Assembly: GCA_002337215.1 (NCBI GenBank)
Contig: DDFO01000038.1
Coordinates: 65,925-72,572 of the forward strand
Length of the DNA: 6,648 nucleotides
Direction: 5' to 3'
DNA from: Phycisphaerales bacterium UBA1926
GTDB taxonomy: Bacteria; Planctomycetota; Phycisphaerae; Phycisphaerales; UBA1924
Part shown: positions 5,817 to 6,648 of the stretch, in pieces
Layout: each line of letters begins with the position of its first letter
Position numbering within the stretch: the first letter of the stretch is position 1
Translations under genes and position numbers: made by a program
Notes under the pieces: model-generated
What the model was told of the DNA's origin: nothing
Database searches by the model: none
Seen by the model: the letters and a program-made list of their open reading frames with translations, nothing else

Positions 5817-5899
5817 GGACGTGTGCCCGAGTGGTCTAAGGGGGCGGATTGCAAATCCGCTGGCGTAAGCCGTCGTGGGTTCGAATCCCACCGCGTCCT
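5817..5899 (+). tRNA. tRNA with Cys anticodon GCA on a class II, serine-like body
   Basis: A complete cloverleaf folds here. The acceptor stem is 5817-5823 with 5892-5898: seven pairs, one of them U-G. U8 and G9 follow. The D stem has three pairs (CCC 5826-5828, GGG 5840-5842), and the loop has the G13-A14-G15 and A21-A22 pattern characteristic of serine tRNAs. The anticodon stem is 5844-5848 with 5856-5860, and loop TTGCAAA gives anticodon GCA at 5851-5853, which reads UGU/UGC. The variable region is 14 nt (5861-5874), with a GGC/GCC stem closed by a GUAA loop. The T arm is 5875-5891 with a TTCGAAT loop. The discriminator at 5899 is U, a main identity element for cysteinyl-tRNA synthetase; serine tRNAs normally carry G. 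CCA is not encoded. A normal cysteine tRNA is class I with a 4-5 nt variable loop. I call it tRNA-Cys, with possible serine recognition; see the findings. Confidence 0.93.
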
Positions 5900-5918
5900 T
5901 TTCGGGGTTTTCGATGAA

Positions 5919-5937
5919 CCGGCGGGTTGATCGCCGG
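5919..5937. terminator. GC-rich hairpin after the tRNA, possible two-way terminator
   Basis: CCGGCG at 5919-5924 and CGCCGG at 5932-5937 form a perfect 6-bp all-GC stem with a 7-nt loop. It lies between the tRNA end (5899) and the end of the convergent minus-strand gene (5962). There is no U tract following the stem on either strand, so it is not a textbook intrinsic terminator. Two T4 runs at 5899-5902 and 5908-5911 lie between the tRNA and the hairpin. The position suits termination or 3'-end protection for both transcripts. Confidence 0.35.
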
Positions 5938-5961
5938 AGTGTCTGCCGAAGTGCCCGATCC

Positions 5962-6267
5962 TCAGTATTGAATGGAAAGCGACGGCGGCGCGACACGGCT
6001 CTGGTCGTCCTCGTCCGCAGTCCCGTTCAAGACCATCGCGAGGATCAGCCCCCCGACGACAATGCCGAGTGCGACAGCCGCCGAGATCACCAGGAAGTCC
6101 CGAAAGCCGAGGACACTCCCGCGGACGCGGACGACCTTGCCCCGGATCGATCGATGCCGGGGGACCGGATTCGGGAGCATCGCTGGCCGACGGACCTCAA
6201 AGACCCTGTCATCCATCGCGACACCCGACGAGTCGGTCCTTCGAATCAGGTCGGTGTCTACGTGCAT
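5962..6267 (-). CDS. Small single-pass membrane protein of unknown function
   Basis: This protein has 101 residues from the ATG at 6267. Residues 1-57 are polar and increasingly basic, with many Arg and Lys at 37-56. Residues 58-80 form one clear transmembrane helix rich in Ala, Val, Gly and Leu. Residues 83-101 are a short tail that begins with an acidic DEDD cluster. The positive-inside rule predicts the basic N-terminal part in the cytoplasm and the acidic tail outside. I recognise no family. The start is uncertain. The ATG has no good ribosome site, only AAGAG directly adjacent, but a TATTCT ends 6 nt before it and could give a leaderless transcript. A TTG at 6303 has AAGGA 5 nt upstream and would give 113 residues. 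A TTG at 6378 is possible but unsupported. It faces away from the Hpt gene, sharing a 160-nt spacer. Confidence 0.6.
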   Translation of the reverse strand: MHVDTDLIRRTDSSGVAMDDRVFEVRRPAMLPNPVPRHRSIRGKVVRVRGSVLGFRDFLVISAAVALGIVVGGLILAMVLNGTADEDDQSRVAPPSLSIQY

Positions 6268-6427
6268 CTCTTGAGAATAACAAATCAGGTCTGGATCGCC
6301 CAATCTGTTCCTTTTCCGTACAGGACTGTCGGCTTCATTCCGGTGATCAATCTCAACGATCTCGTGAAACCCGCTCAACCGATCGCGGAGCGGGACCGAT
6401 CTGGAACTCCAGAAACGGGGGTTTCCG
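6268..6427. other. Divergent intergenic region between membrane protein and Hpt gene
   Basis: These 160 nt separate two divergent starts and should hold promoters for both. On the minus side a TATTCT lies 6 nt from the ATG at 6267, and an AAGGA at 6309-6313 (minus strand) sits before the alternative TTG at 6303. On the plus side a run of five G at 6417-6421 sits 6 nt before the Hpt ATG and may serve as a ribosome site. I see no convincing -35 for either direction and no clear operator. Confidence 0.4.
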
Positions 6428-6648
6428 ATGCCGGAACCACGAGTTGAATGTCCGATTACGAGTGCTTATGCAGCCGATGAAGAGATGGCAGATCTTGTGG
6501 ACCTTTTCGTCAACGAGCTCCCGGATCGTGTCGCGGCGTTCGTCTCGGCGCTTGAGTCTGATAACTGGCATGAGGTACAGGTGATCTCCCACCAACTCAA
6601 GGGGGCCGCCCCCGGATACGGATTCGATTTGGTCGGCGAAGCCGCCGG
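6428..6648 (+). CDS. Histidine phosphotransfer (Hpt) domain protein, 3' partial
   Basis: The frame opens at ATG 6428 and is still open at the window end, giving 73 residues. Residues 12-31 look like the first helix of an Hpt domain (an acidic start, then DLVDLFVNELPDRVAAF). Residues 53-59 read ISHQLKG, the H-x-L-K-G core of Hpt domains, with His55 (codon 6590-6592) the predicted phosphorylated residue. The GAAPGYGF that follows matches the usual small-residue turn into the next helix. Hpt proteins carry phosphate between response-regulator receiver domains in multistep phosphorelays, in the cytoplasm. The start is the first ATG after an in-frame TGA at 6365; a G5 run 6 nt upstream may be the ribosome site. 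Whether this is a stand-alone Hpt of about 110-130 residues or the N-terminus of a larger protein cannot be seen. Confidence 0.85.
   Translation, partial: MPEPRVECPITSAYAADEEMADLVDLFVNELPDRVAAFVSALESDNWHEVQVISHQLKGAAPGYGFDLVGEAA

Noticed and set aside
4837..5868. Plus-strand reading frame of 343 codons opposite the exported protein
   Set aside because: It runs into the tRNA gene and has no ribosome site or domain. The minus-strand frame has a signal peptide, a perfect Shine-Dalgarno and an internal repeat, and is the real gene.
5733..5996. Minus-strand reading frame of 87 codons across the tRNA
   Set aside because: It is the antisense translation of the tRNA and its flanks; the GFEPTT...RPLGHT pattern is a well-known false protein from antisense tRNA genes.
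5875..6447. Plus-strand reading frame of 190 codons starting inside the tRNA
   Set aside because: It begins within the T arm and overlaps the minus-strand membrane protein; its translation is polar with no domain.
1..6648. CRISPR arrays, insertion sequences, integrase or attachment sites next to the tRNA
   Set aside because: No spaced direct repeats, terminal inverted repeats, transposase motifs or duplicated tRNA 3' end were seen.

Overview
The window is GC-rich bacterial DNA with no mobile element, CRISPR array or rRNA visible. It has three parts: most of a surface-polysaccharide operon, a middle section with an exported repeat protein and an unusual tRNA gene, and a divergent pair at the right end. 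The polysaccharide genes and the exported protein with a cleavable signal peptide suggest an envelope with a periplasm or outer surface. A planctomycete-like (Phycisphaerae-like) source is my guess from overall character; no marker gene here proves it.

Positions 1-4411, plus strand: six genes whose junctions all overlap by exactly 4 nt. In order they are a NodZ/GT23-like fucosyltransferase (5' end outside the window), a WbbL-type family 2 glycosyltransferase, a left-handed beta-helix O-acyltransferase, a second family 2 glycosyltransferase starting at TTG, and an Alg14-like plus Alg13-like pair (PssD/PssE or CpsF/CpsG type). The two members of that pair normally form one two-chain glycosyltransferase. 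Together they look like the glycan-assembly and decoration part of an O-antigen, capsule or exopolysaccharide locus. No flippase, polymerase or initiating transferase lies inside the window.

Positions 4412-5816: a minus-strand gene (4501-5625) for an exported protein of unknown function. It carries two copies of a small domain separated by a low-complexity linker. Its GTG start is fixed by a perfect AAGGAGG 7 nt upstream. It converges on the polysaccharide operon.

Positions 5817-5899: a tRNA with a Cys anticodon (GCA) and a Cys-type discriminator (U73), on a class II body with a serine-type D arm and a 14-nt variable region. This mixed identity is the most unusual signal in the window.

Positions 5900-6648: a GC-rich hairpin, a minus-strand gene for a small single-pass membrane protein (5962-6267), a 160-nt divergent spacer, and the start of a histidine phosphotransfer (Hpt) protein that runs off the right edge.
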